Assembly (NCBI RefSeq): GCF_020886695.1
Contig: NZ_AP024485.1
Location: 1,125,001-1,189,000 of the forward strand
Reading direction: 5' to 3'
Source: Pseudodesulfovibrio sediminis
Lineage (GTDB): Bacteria; Desulfobacterota; Desulfovibrionia; Desulfovibrionales; Desulfovibrionaceae
DNA: 64,000 nt
A model generated the notes under the pieces. That model saw nothing but the letters and a program-made list of their open reading frames with translations, made no database searches and was not told the origin of the DNA. A program made the translations under genes and the position numbers. Shown one piece after another: positions 7,281 to 16,003 of the stretch; position 1 is the first letter of the stretch, and every line of letters starts with the position of its first letter.

Positions 7281-9122
7281 TCAATTCTCGGCAGAATGCA
7301 GCCCGCCGGAACCACCTCTGAACTTGACGTTGGTCCGTTCATTGTCGCGGGGGTTGGACTTGCTGCAGTTCCACATGCATGCGCCGCAGTGCACACATTT
7401 CTCCCGATCGAAAAGCGGTGTGCCACCCTCGGGATTGGTGTAAATGGCCTGACCGGAACACGCCTCGATACAAACCTTTTCACGACACCCTTTGCAAAAA
7501 TCAGGATCGGCAAAAGTGACGTGGTCCGCATAGCCGGGATTGGCCTGCACCTTGCCGCCCATGAGCAGCGCGTCCTGATGTGACACCAGCAACGTGCCGT
7601 CCAGCGGAATCTCAGGCCAGCCCACGCGGTCCATGAGGGCGTCGTGCAGGCTGACACCGTTCTTGGCACATTCGGTACGGATCTTCTGAATCTCGCCCTC
7701 CTGAATGTAGCCTTTGTAATACTCTTCCACAGTGGGAATACGGTCCTGCGGCTTGAGCGCCTTGCCGGGCATATTAATCAATCCCTTGGTCAGGCCGGTC
7801 AAGCCCATGCCCATGAAACCGGGGATAACGCCCTTGGTAAACCCATCGCGGGATTTTTCTGCCACCTTGGCCTCTTCCTCCACCCAGGAGGCGCGGCGTT
7901 TGGCAACATAGGTCGCTTCAAGATTTTCCTTGGAAAACGCCTTGCCGTCCTTGAGCAATTCCAGCACGGACTCACCGAGCTGCACGCCCGTGGCCCACGC
8001 TTCGTCCACACCGGAACCAGTGAGCACGTTGGTGGAACCGGAGCCTTCGCCGATACGGGCAAAGCCATCGCCACACAGGAAAGGCTCGCCGCGCTTGCCG
8101 GACTCCTGCAAGGATTTTGCGCCCCAAGAACGCATGGTGCCACCCTGAAGCCGCTTCCACAAATAGGGGTGCATCATCCAGTGCTGCATGTAGCGGTATG
8201 CGGTGCGAACCGGGCTGTCGAACCATGACGGCACGAAAATGCCGAGCGAGGCCACATTGCCGGGATACACATAGAGGAAACCGAAAATTTCAGGTTCGGG
8301 ATAGCCGATGGTGTGGAGCACGGTACCCGGCTCCCAGTCGCAGTCTTCCGGCAGGTCGACCACGCACTTCATACCCACGGCCCATTCGCGCTGATGGTTG
8401 CCCTCGGGCAGACCGAGTTCGCGGTCCAGATGCTGGCCCACTGGACCAACAGGACCATCCGCCACAACAGTGAGTGCGGCTTTCATATCCATGCCGGGCA
8501 TGAAACCGGCACCGGGAGTGCCGTCTTTCTCTACACCCTGATCAACCATGCGCACGCCCTTGACGGCCTCGCCCTCCATGAGCGGTTCGGCAACCGGCGA
8601 GCCGGGCCAGATCTGCGCCATGCCGGTGCCCATCAGGTTGCCGCCAACCCACTGGTTGAGCTGGCCGATGGAAAAGATCATGCCGGGGTGTTTTTCGAGA
8701 AAAGCGGGGACATAGGGCAGTTCGTAGGCGTCATCCTCCATCCACTTGCCAAGAACGGTATCCGCCAGCTTGAACAGGCCGGGACGACGGCTGGCGCCGA
8801 CCGGGTCCTTGAGAAACAGGATTTTCTCGTTGGTGACTTCGTGCGCCATGGGAATCTGGGAAAGATCGAGATCAGGGAAGCTGGCCTTGATGGCCCGGCC
8901 CTTGGTGACCACACCGGAAACACCAAAACCGATGTCATCGGCCCGCTCATAGCAAATGACCTGCGGGGGCATGCCCGGCATGGCCTTGCTCTCGGCCACA
9001 GGAGTGCCGTCCTCATTCATCAGGCCGCGGGTCAAGGTGGTCAGAAAGCCACCGGCAGCCGGTCCGAAACCGACACAGACGATATCGGTTTCCATCTCAG
9101 CGCGGGGAGTCTCGTCACTCAT
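7281..9122 (-). CDS. ETF:quinone oxidoreductase-like flavoprotein with C-terminal ferredoxin domain
   Basis: 613 residues from the ATG at 9122, which has GGAGG upstream; the frame continues further but without support. A dinucleotide-binding motif VGFGPAAGGF (residues about 17-26) opens a FixC/ETF-QO type FAD domain. Conserved features include the VVADGPVGPVGQHLDRELGLPEG region and GFLYVYPGNVASLGIFVPSW. The C-terminal 70 residues hold iron-sulfur motifs CKGCREKVCIEAC and CVHCGACMWNC. By family this membrane-associated enzyme passes electrons from reduced ETF to quinone (menaquinone in this group). It lies between the acyl-CoA dehydrogenase gene and etfBA. Confidence 0.9.
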   Translation of the reverse strand: MSDETPRAEMETDIVCVGFGPAAGGFLTTLTRGLMNEDGTPVAESKAMPGMPPQVICYERADDIGFGVSGVVTKGRAIKASFPDLDLSQIPMAHEVTNEKILFLKDPVGASRRPGLFKLADTVLGKWMEDDAYELPYVPAFLEKHPGMIFSIGQLNQWVGGNLMGTGMAQIWPGSPVAEPLMEGEAVKGVRMVDQGVEKDGTPGAGFMPGMDMKAALTVVADGPVGPVGQHLDRELGLPEGNHQREWAVGMKCVVDLPEDCDWEPGTVLHTIGYPEPEIFGFLYVYPGNVASLGIFVPSWFDSPVRTAYRYMQHWMMHPYLWKRLQGGTMRSWGAKSLQESGKRGEPFLCGDGFARIGEGSGSTNVLTGSGVDEAWATGVQLGESVLELLKDGKAFSKENLEATYVAKRRASWVEEEAKVAEKSRDGFTKGVIPGFMGMGLTGLTKGLINMPGKALKPQDRIPTVEEYYKGYIQEGEIQKIRTECAKNGVSLHDALMDRVGWPEIPLDGTLLVSHQDALLMGGKVQANPGYADHVTFADPDFCKGCREKVCIEACSGQAIYTNPEGGTPLFDREKCVHCGACMWNCSKSNPRDNERTNVKFRGGSGGLHSAEN

Positions 9123-9202
9123 TATTGCCTCCGGGGATGGTAATACTCTCGGGAAATATGAAAAACGGGGAAGGAACGCTGTTCCTCCCCCGCATGGAAT
9201 TG

Positions 9203-11371
9203 TTAACCAATGGGGTAATCCAGGGCCTCGGGGATCATGACATCCGCCATGGCCTTGCCTGCGCGATCCTTGGCCAGGCGGGAACCGGACATACACATGT
9301 CGATGGTCGCCTTGAGTTCGCGGAAACGGATGAGGTCTTCACGGGAACACTTGGACTGATCGCCGAGCGTACCGTCAGGAGCGCATTCGTCATTGGACTT
9401 GGACTCCGGCTCGCACTTCTCTGCAATGCCGCCATCCGGGGTCGGGCACATGCACAGGTTGTAACCATAGACCAGTTCGGTACAGATACGGGCCACTTCA
9501 CCGGCAGCGCGGGCAGCCTGGACATGACACATGTCTTTGTAGAATCCGGTCAGGTCGTCGAGACCTTCGGCCAGCGTCGGAGACATGGGACCTTTCTCAA
9601 TAAGCTCCATGACATCAGTGGCCAGGAAGTACGGTCCGAGCAGCCAACCCAGCGCATCGGCCATGGGGAAGGTCACGCCCTGCCGCTTGTTGTGATACAG
9701 CTTGCGGCCGTCGTCGTCCTTGGCGGTCTGGAGATGGCCGAGCGTCCACTGCCACAGCTCCATGGCCGCAGCGAGGACATAGCCGCCGAGACCGGGCACG
9801 TTCTTGCCCGCAGCACGCATCTGGCTGACCCAGTTGTCCATGATGTGCTGGAACACGTCACTGGTCATGGTCATGGTCAGATGACGACGCTGTACCGCTT
9901 CGGGGCCTTCATACGTGGCCTCAAGCTGGCAGTCGCTCCACTTCTGCATGAGGAAACCGGGGCAGTCTTCGGTGATGCCGTATCCGCCGACCAAAGCCAC
10001 GGCTTCGCGCATCTTGTTGGCGCCTTCACCGGTGTTCCAGAGTTTCACGCCCGGATTGAGGACGCCGGCAAGGGCTTCCATGTAGGCGTATTTGGTCAGG
10101 GTGTCCGCATCCAGCTCCGCAAAGCGGGCCTGATCGCGCTGGGCTTCAGGGGTGTGCACGAGGTCGATGTATTCGCAGACCTGATCCTTGAGCTTGCGCA
10201 GGACGCCCATCTGCTTGCGCACAGAGGTCACGCCTTCTGCTTCGAAATGGGCTTCCTTGGCCTTTTCGATGGGATCGAACTGATCAGCCAGACGGGCAGC
10301 GGCAAAGGCCAGGGAGCACCCTGCTTCACCAGAGGCCCAGACATCAATAAGGCGCTGGAGTGCGTCTTCGTTGATCTGGAGTCCCTTGTCAAAACGGGGG
10401 GATCCTTCCTTGGCAGCGTCGCCGCCGCGGAAACGATTGCGATGGTATCTGACGACAGGCTCCACGGCCGAGAGCAGCTTGGCAGAGGTCATCAGGCCGA
10501 CCGGGATACGGGTACGGTGGAAGACCGCGCCGATAATCTCGGAATGATTGTATTTGGGAACAATGACACCGTCGACCACGTCGTATCCGCCAATAATGCG
10601 AGAAGCGGGAACCTTGAGGTTCAACACGGGGTCGCGGGTGGAGGAAAGCTGGTGCACCATCTTGAGCGTGGGGGCTCCACGGTCAAACGTGCCTTCGTCG
10701 CCTTCTTCAAGGATGATCATGAACGTGCCCTTGATGCGATCGTCATTGGATTCGACGGCAGCAGTCACGAAGTTGGCAAAGTCCATGTTGGTGATGAAAC
10801 GGCCACGCTTGTCGACCTGGAGCATGGGCTCGTCGCCTTCATTCCAGTCGGCCACGGTGGCCTTGCCGCACAGCACGCCGGTGTCCACGCCGATATACGG
10901 CAACGGTTCGGTCAATGCGAAAGCGCCACGCCAGATTTCGCGGTCATCACCGGGCTGGGGCGGCACACATTTGGACATATATTTGTCACGCTGCTCGGTG
11001 GTGCCCTTCTCGTGAATGGGTGCCAGCGCCAGGCAGGAAGCCAAAGAACTGGTGGCGGCACCGGCATCAACCCAGGCCAGCTCGAACGCGACCAGAGCCA
11101 GTGCGAGATTCTTGGGACCTTCGATAAAACCACCCTGATGGGGGTCCATGAAGAGCGCGGTCAGACCTGACTGGTCAAAAGCGGTCAGGAGTTCGCCTTT
11201 CTGCTCAGTCCATTCATGCGTATTGCGAGCGCCTTCGGCCACCAGTTTTGCAACCGTGGACCGGGCTATGGAACGCGCGGACTGGACCGACATCTGAAGG
11301 TCGAAACGTTCGGCAAAACGCCACATGATCTGGCGAACGTCATCTCCCGGAAGAGTACGCAGTGTATACAT
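9203..11371 (-). CDS. Acyl-CoA dehydrogenase family protein with cysteine-rich C-terminal region
   Basis: 722 residues, longer than the usual 380-600. It contains the N-terminal, middle and C-terminal acyl-CoA dehydrogenase domains, with GAFALTEP (about residue 149) as the FAD/substrate loop and ATYEGPEAVQRRHL (about 485) where the family has its YEGT..IQR FAD-binding segment. After residue about 615 the protein adds a stretch with at least seven cysteines (NLCMCP, EKCEP, DECAP, SKCSR, DMCMSG). It is the first gene of an operon with ETF:quinone oxidoreductase and etfBA, so it probably oxidises an acyl-CoA and feeds electrons to the membrane. The substrate is unknown. The cysteine-rich tail could bind metal or iron-sulfur. 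Confidence 0.88.
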   Translation of the reverse strand: MYTLRTLPGDDVRQIMWRFAERFDLQMSVQSARSIARSTVAKLVAEGARNTHEWTEQKGELLTAFDQSGLTALFMDPHQGGFIEGPKNLALALVAFELAWVDAGAATSSLASCLALAPIHEKGTTEQRDKYMSKCVPPQPGDDREIWRGAFALTEPLPYIGVDTGVLCGKATVADWNEGDEPMLQVDKRGRFITNMDFANFVTAAVESNDDRIKGTFMIILEEGDEGTFDRGAPTLKMVHQLSSTRDPVLNLKVPASRIIGGYDVVDGVIVPKYNHSEIIGAVFHRTRIPVGLMTSAKLLSAVEPVVRYHRNRFRGGDAAKEGSPRFDKGLQINEDALQRLIDVWASGEAGCSLAFAAARLADQFDPIEKAKEAHFEAEGVTSVRKQMGVLRKLKDQVCEYIDLVHTPEAQRDQARFAELDADTLTKYAYMEALAGVLNPGVKLWNTGEGANKMREAVALVGGYGITEDCPGFLMQKWSDCQLEATYEGPEAVQRRHLTMTMTSDVFQHIMDNWVSQMRAAGKNVPGLGGYVLAAAMELWQWTLGHLQTAKDDDGRKLYHNKRQGVTFPMADALGWLLGPYFLATDVMELIEKGPMSPTLAEGLDDLTGFYKDMCHVQAARAAGEVARICTELVYGYNLCMCPTPDGGIAEKCEPESKSNDECAPDGTLGDQSKCSREDLIRFRELKATIDMCMSGSRLAKDRAGKAMADVMIPEALDYPIG

Positions 11372-11508
11372 AATTTTTCTTTCCTGAAGTGTTGATTGAT
11401 GCTGAAATTCATATTGATCAGTAATAGTCGGCGACGATAGGCCATTGTAATAAATGAGTCAAAGTGTTTTTGGGATTTAAACGAGTGTTTGGGCGCGGTT
11501 CCAGCACA

Positions 11509-11563
11509 TTGTGTCTGCCATTTTCGGCCTGAAACCAGACACGAAAATCCTCAGCAGACACAA
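11509..11563. repeat. Nested inverted repeat upstream of the adenylate cyclase gene
   Basis: Outer arms TTGTGTCTGC (11509-11518) and GCAGACACAA (11554-11563) are perfectly complementary, as are inner arms ATTTTCG (11520-11526) and CGAAAAT (11542-11548). A third copy of the half site, AGACAC, lies at 11537-11542. It sits in the 278-base gap between the divergent acyl-CoA dehydrogenase and adenylate cyclase genes and could be a regulator site or an RNA hairpin. No T-tract follows on either side. Confidence 0.6.
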
Positions 11564-11649
11564 CGGCGAGCCACCCCCATCAACTCCCTTTGACTTCATA
11601 CCCAAATAACTGTAATAAAATAAGATCATCCAAAGGCGGCACTAAAAGA

Positions 11650-14600
11650 ATGGGCTTACCACTGGCAAACATACGCACCATTGCGGCACGCATTCGAGAA
11701 TTCCCGACACGGTCGGTGTTGAATAACACTCCAACCATCGACGGATTGACTCTGGAATTTATCGACTGGTGTACCCAATCCACCAGGGTGCTTCGCCCAG
11801 ACGCCGCACCTTTTGCCGAAATAGTCCGCAGCCTTCATGCCATAGCAGACCGCAGTTCCGACATACGCACAGTCCAGCACTGTCTTCACGCCATGGTTCA
11901 CTCAGGGCGGTTCGGCCGTATTCTCAGTTCCCGGTTCATCACCAGTAAATCGGTCCCTCTGCACAAACTGGACCTCGCTGTCAGCGCATGGCCTGCGCCG
12001 GATCGACTCGCACTGGCCCATGAAATGCTGCTGAATTATCCCGGCAATAATGACAGGGAAACCCTGATCTGGCTTGAAAGTCTGCTCCAACCGCTTGTGG
12101 CAAGCGATCCTGTAGAACTGGCTCCCTTTGTCGCCTCATTGGGAGAACGGGGTGAACCCCTGGCCTTCCCGGTCAAGCAAGCCCTCACGAACGGGTTGTT
12201 CGGCAAATGGGTAAATACGCGCATAGCCAATGGTACCAGCGGGCAGGAGCTTCAGGACCTCTGCCGCATCATCAACGCGCTCGGTGATGCACACTATGCA
12301 GAGATTTTGGCCAAATCCATAGAGACCAAACGCATCATACCAAACGCACGGGTTTTGCGGACGATTGCAGCGGTCGGCGAAGCGGGCAACAAGACCATCC
12401 TGACCATGCTCCTCAAACAGCTTTCCAACGCATCAAATGGTCTGGCCGGAGCGTGCCTGGATGCCATTATCGCCCAGGGGCACCATCAGGCCGGCAAGTT
12501 ACTCGCTTCGGTCCGAACAAAGATGCCCGGCCTGAAACAGACAGCGATCGCGCGAAGCCCTCTGCTGGGCGATGTGGGCTATGCCCAGTACATTCGTTCG
12601 TTACCAGAAGAAGACAGAATGGACGCCCACCTGGAATCGCTGTCTATCCTCGAATTCATCGCACCGGACTTTACGCGCAACATCAGTCGCCATGACATTT
12701 GCAAAAGCAATTCCTCCCGTTCGTTCAAAAAAACGCAGCCCCACGCCGCTGCCGTTGAAAAGCAGAAAGCCACCACACCATCACAGGCCGGACTTCTCTC
12801 CCGCATTTTCAAGAATAAACCCAAAACACTGGAAGTCCTACTGCCGAAATTCCGCAACATACGCGACATGGAATTACCCGGTTCCAAGGTCATCGAGGAC
12901 GATCTGGATGGTCGCGCCTTCGTCAACCTGAACCTGACCGCATCCCTTTTCAGCAAAACGACCTTCCTGCGCACCAAAATCAGTACAAGTACATTGACGG
13001 ACACACGCTTCAACGACTGCGTCTGCACCGGGACGACATTTTCCGGTGTGGACTTCAGCGGTTCCACTTTTTCCAACATCCAGTTCACGAAATGTACCTT
13101 TACCGATTGCACATTCACCGATGCGACCCTGGCTGACAGTTCCTTTGATGAATGCAGACTGCGGGGGTGTTCATTCGGCGACACGGCAGTGCACGCCGTA
13201 TCCATGAACATGACCGAGTTCACTTTGTCATCTCTGGCTGGATGCGCTTTCCACAACTGCCGTCTGCGCACCACACGATTCACGGCAATTGATTTTTCCT
13301 TCGCCGAGTTTGTATGCACCGATTTTCATGGAGTCGAGTTTCTGGAATCCGTGCTCCACGCCATCTACATCCGTGGTTGCACCATGCAAGGCGTTGAATT
13401 CCCCAAGAGCACGGTGACCCGCTCTATCGTCAAGAATTCCGACGTCTCCCATCCGCTACTCCTAGCCAACCGCATACGACAAATGACCTTGTTTGCCCGC
13501 GATGCCGAGGCCGGTGCTACTCCCAGGACAAAACAGACCGATCCGTTCCAGGCTCAGAAAACGCTGGCAATGTGGTCCCGCGAATTGACGTTCATGCGGC
13601 GAGAGCGACGCATGCTCGACAACAACCGCACGCGCCTCGCCCGGGCCATCCAGACCATGGACCGCGATCAGCACATCTTTCTTCGCATTCTCCCCCTCCT
13701 GCTGGACACTTCCATATTCGAGCACCGGTTCGGCCTTGAGGAGATCCCTTCATGTCGAGTCTGGGGGTATGAATCCTGTCTGACTCCGCTGGAACTTGCC
13801 CGGCGGTACTTCGACGCGCCCCTGCATCGGGATACGAGCCCGGATGTCCGCATTCTGGCGGTCTACGCAATGGGAAGCCTGGGTACCGTGGCACAAACGC
13901 CTCAATCAGACATCGACTGCTGGGTCTGCTACGACGGCGACCTGACCATCAATCAGGAAAAAGGCCTCAGACGAAAGCTGGAAGCACTGGGCCTGTGGGC
14001 GGAGAGCGAGTTCAGGTTGGAAGCGCACTTCTACCCTATGCGCATGGACGATGTGCGAGACAACCGGTTCCTGTCTGGCGATGAAGAAAGTTCCGGATCG
14101 GCCCAGGCTCTGCTCCTCAAGGAGGAATTTTATCGCACGGCCCTCAAGCTGGCCGGGAAAAATATCGCCTGGTGGATCGCTCCGGCAGGGACGAGCAAAA
14201 AAGGATATGAGAACTGCATCCATGCTTCCAGGCGATACCCCATGTCCGGTAAACCGCGCCTGGAGGATTTCGGTTATCTCGCCCCGGTGCCACCGGACGA
14301 ATACTTCGGAGGCTCACTATGGCAGATTGTCAAAGCCATGCGCGCGCCGTTCAAGTCCGTGCTCAAACTCGGCCTGCTTGAGACATATGCCGCACCGGGA
14401 GCTTCAGCCCTGTCACTGTGTGACCGCATCAAGAAAAATCTCGTAAGCAACAGGCGAGGAAAGCTCGACACCGACCCGTATACGGCCCTGTTTTCCACCC
14501 TGCACACCTATTATCTGCGACGGAAACAGACCAATACGGCGGCCCTGCTCAAGGAATCATTCCGACTCAAGGCCAACCTGTCCGAGATACCGTTTTTCAT

Positions 14601-15486
14601 GAACCTGCCCACACGGGCCGAGGACGACAGTCTCATCTCGGTGCTCTTCGGTTCAGGGTATGTGGAGCCGGATCGCATAACCGGGTCCAACCGGGCATGG
14701 CCTTTTGAAAAATCACTGATGATGGGAGCCAGCGTCCGTCAATATATGGTAGACACGTATCAGCGCATCCAATCCGGGCTGTCCACCAAAGGCGCAACCA
14801 AGGCACACATCAACTCGGAAGATTTGACCCGCATGGGCAGACGCATTGGCGCGAACTTTTCCAAAAAGAAGCACAAGGTCATGCGAGTGCCATTCATGGA
14901 TGCCAAGGGGAGTACCTTTCCGATCCTGCATTTCTCCACGGTGAAATCCACGGGCAAGCCCACCATCTGGACCGTCCGCGGCGGCTCATCCATTGAAGCC
15001 AAACAGTCTGCCGAGGCCATGCAGATGCTCCACCGGACGCACGACCCGATCCACATCCTCTCCTGGCTTCTTGCCAACCGGATATATCATCCCAAGAGCC
15101 TGCTTCAGGCAGACAGGAGCATCGCTCCCATTTCAGTGGCAGACCTGCAAAAAGTCATGGCCACACTCCATGACTTCTTTCCCTTTGAACGCACATTTGA
15201 ACGGGATATCAATGACGGCCTGAAATCGGAACGGATTACCCGGGCCTTTTTCATTCTCAACCTGACCAGTCCACACGATATCAACCGCATTGAAGAGGCC
15301 ACCGTCATTTATGCGACCAACTGGGGAGAGATGTTCTGTCGTAGCTTTCAGCGTCCCGGCCAGATGCTTGAAGCCAACGCCACACAATTTCTGACCCAGA
15401 AACTGGATCAACCCATCACCGATGCAATAGCATTGGGGCTGTTCATCCCCAGAGGCTCCCAATGCAGAAGGATCAGCCTCGGATAA
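11650..15486 (+). CDS. Class I adenylate cyclase with internal pentapeptide-repeat domain
   Basis: 1278 residues from ATG 11650; a TTG 20 codons upstream is less likely. The class I (CyaA) catalytic signature is clear near residues 740-765: YAMGSLGTVAQTPQSDIDCWVC, where GS and the DID acidic pair belong to the nucleotidyltransferase core. Residues about 415-600 hold pentapeptide repeats (many A/S-x-F-x-x units such as GTTFSGVDFSGSTFSNIQF), which normally fold as a beta-helix. The first 400 residues look helical, possibly HEAT-like. The rest follows the class I C-terminal region. The enzyme should make cAMP from ATP in the cytoplasm. A small monooxygenase-fold gene follows three bases after the stop. 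Confidence 0.85.
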   Translation: MGLPLANIRTIAARIREFPTRSVLNNTPTIDGLTLEFIDWCTQSTRVLRPDAAPFAEIVRSLHAIADRSSDIRTVQHCLHAMVHSGRFGRILSSRFITSKSVPLHKLDLAVSAWPAPDRLALAHEMLLNYPGNNDRETLIWLESLLQPLVASDPVELAPFVASLGERGEPLAFPVKQALTNGLFGKWVNTRIANGTSGQELQDLCRIINALGDAHYAEILAKSIETKRIIPNARVLRTIAAVGEAGNKTILTMLLKQLSNASNGLAGACLDAIIAQGHHQAGKLLASVRTKMPGLKQTAIARSPLLGDVGYAQYIRSLPEEDRMDAHLESLSILEFIAPDFTRNISRHDICKSNSSRSFKKTQPHAAAVEKQKATTPSQAGLLSRIFKNKPKTLEVLLPKFRNIRDMELPGSKVIEDDLDGRAFVNLNLTASLFSKTTFLRTKISTSTLTDTRFNDCVCTGTTFSGVDFSGSTFSNIQFTKCTFTDCTFTDATLADSSFDECRLRGCSFGDTAVHAVSMNMTEFTLSSLAGCAFHNCRLRTTRFTAIDFSFAEFVCTDFHGVEFLESVLHAIYIRGCTMQGVEFPKSTVTRSIVKNSDVSHPLLLANRIRQMTLFARDAEAGATPRTKQTDPFQAQKTLAMWSRELTFMRRERRMLDNNRTRLARAIQTMDRDQHIFLRILPLLLDTSIFEHRFGLEEIPSCRVWGYESCLTPLELARRYFDAPLHRDTSPDVRILAVYAMGSLGTVAQTPQSDIDCWVCYDGDLTINQEKGLRRKLEALGLWAESEFRLEAHFYPMRMDDVRDNRFLSGDEESSGSAQALLLKEEFYRTALKLAGKNIAWWIAPAGTSKKGYENCIHASRRYPMSGKPRLEDFGYLAPVPPDEYFGGSLWQIVKAMRAPFKSVLKLGLLETYAAPGASALSLCDRIKKNLVSNRRGKLDTDPYTALFSTLHTYYLRRKQTNTAALLKESFRLKANLSEIPFFMNLPTRAEDDSLISVLFGSGYVEPDRITGSNRAWPFEKSLMMGASVRQYMVDTYQRIQSGLSTKGATKAHINSEDLTRMGRRIGANFSKKKHKVMRVPFMDAKGSTFPILHFSTVKSTGKPTIWTVRGGSSIEAKQSAEAMQMLHRTHDPIHILSWLLANRIYHPKSLLQADRSIAPISVADLQKVMATLHDFFPFERTFERDINDGLKSERITRAFFILNLTSPHDINRIEEATVIYATNWGEMFCRSFQRPGQMLEANATQFLTQKLDQPITDAIALGLFIPRGSQCRRISLG

Positions 15487-15489
15487 CCC

Positions 15490-15822
15490 ATGATCGCACA
15501 CACTCCCACACCGCCCTATTATGCAGTCATTTTCACGTCTATGAGAACCATTCATGACGATGGATACAGTGACACCGCCAACCGCATGCTTGAACTCGCA
15601 TCAACCATGCCCGGATTTCTCGGGGTAGAGTCTGCCCGCAAAGATGTCGGGATCACCGTCTCCTACTGGGACAGCCTGGAGGCCATCCGTGCGTGGAGGC
15701 AGCACCCCGACCATATCCACGCCCAAAATGAAGGGCGGGGAAAATGGTATGTATCCTTCACAACGCGCATCTGTCGTGTGGAGGCGGAAAGCTCATTTTT
15801 ATGCCAATCAGCCAAAAAATAG
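15490..15822 (+). CDS. Antibiotic biosynthesis monooxygenase (ABM)-fold protein
   Basis: 110 residues. The pattern PPYYAVIFTSMRT, ANRMLELASTMPGFLGVESAR, ITVSYWDSLEAIRAWRQHPDHIHAQ and GKWYVSFTTRICRVE matches the small dimeric ferredoxin-like ABM family, in which the SYW..AI..W element is typical. Members include heme-degrading and quinone-modifying monooxygenases and many of unknown role; here the substrate is unknown. Translation is probably coupled to the cyclase gene that ends three bases upstream. Confidence 0.85.
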   Translation: MIAHTPTPPYYAVIFTSMRTIHDDGYSDTANRMLELASTMPGFLGVESARKDVGITVSYWDSLEAIRAWRQHPDHIHAQNEGRGKWYVSFTTRICRVEAESSFLCQSAKK

Positions 15823-16003
15823 CCACGATTCCGACAAATTCGATCAAAAAACCTTCATAAACAGCATCTATTCTCGCCCTGCTGTCGACATTACCTCATA
15901 TATAGTCTATCCCCGCCTCGCGTGCTGATTGAATTTTATTCGCACTAGCCCTATTATTGCGGACTTTTTATCTGCCAAACTACATTTAGTGAAAGGACCC
16001 ACT

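Noticed and set aside
9125-11170. A 681-codon open frame on the plus strand opposite the acyl-CoA dehydrogenase gene
   Set aside because: It is the antisense shadow of a well-supported gene; its sequence is His/Gly-rich without any family pattern.
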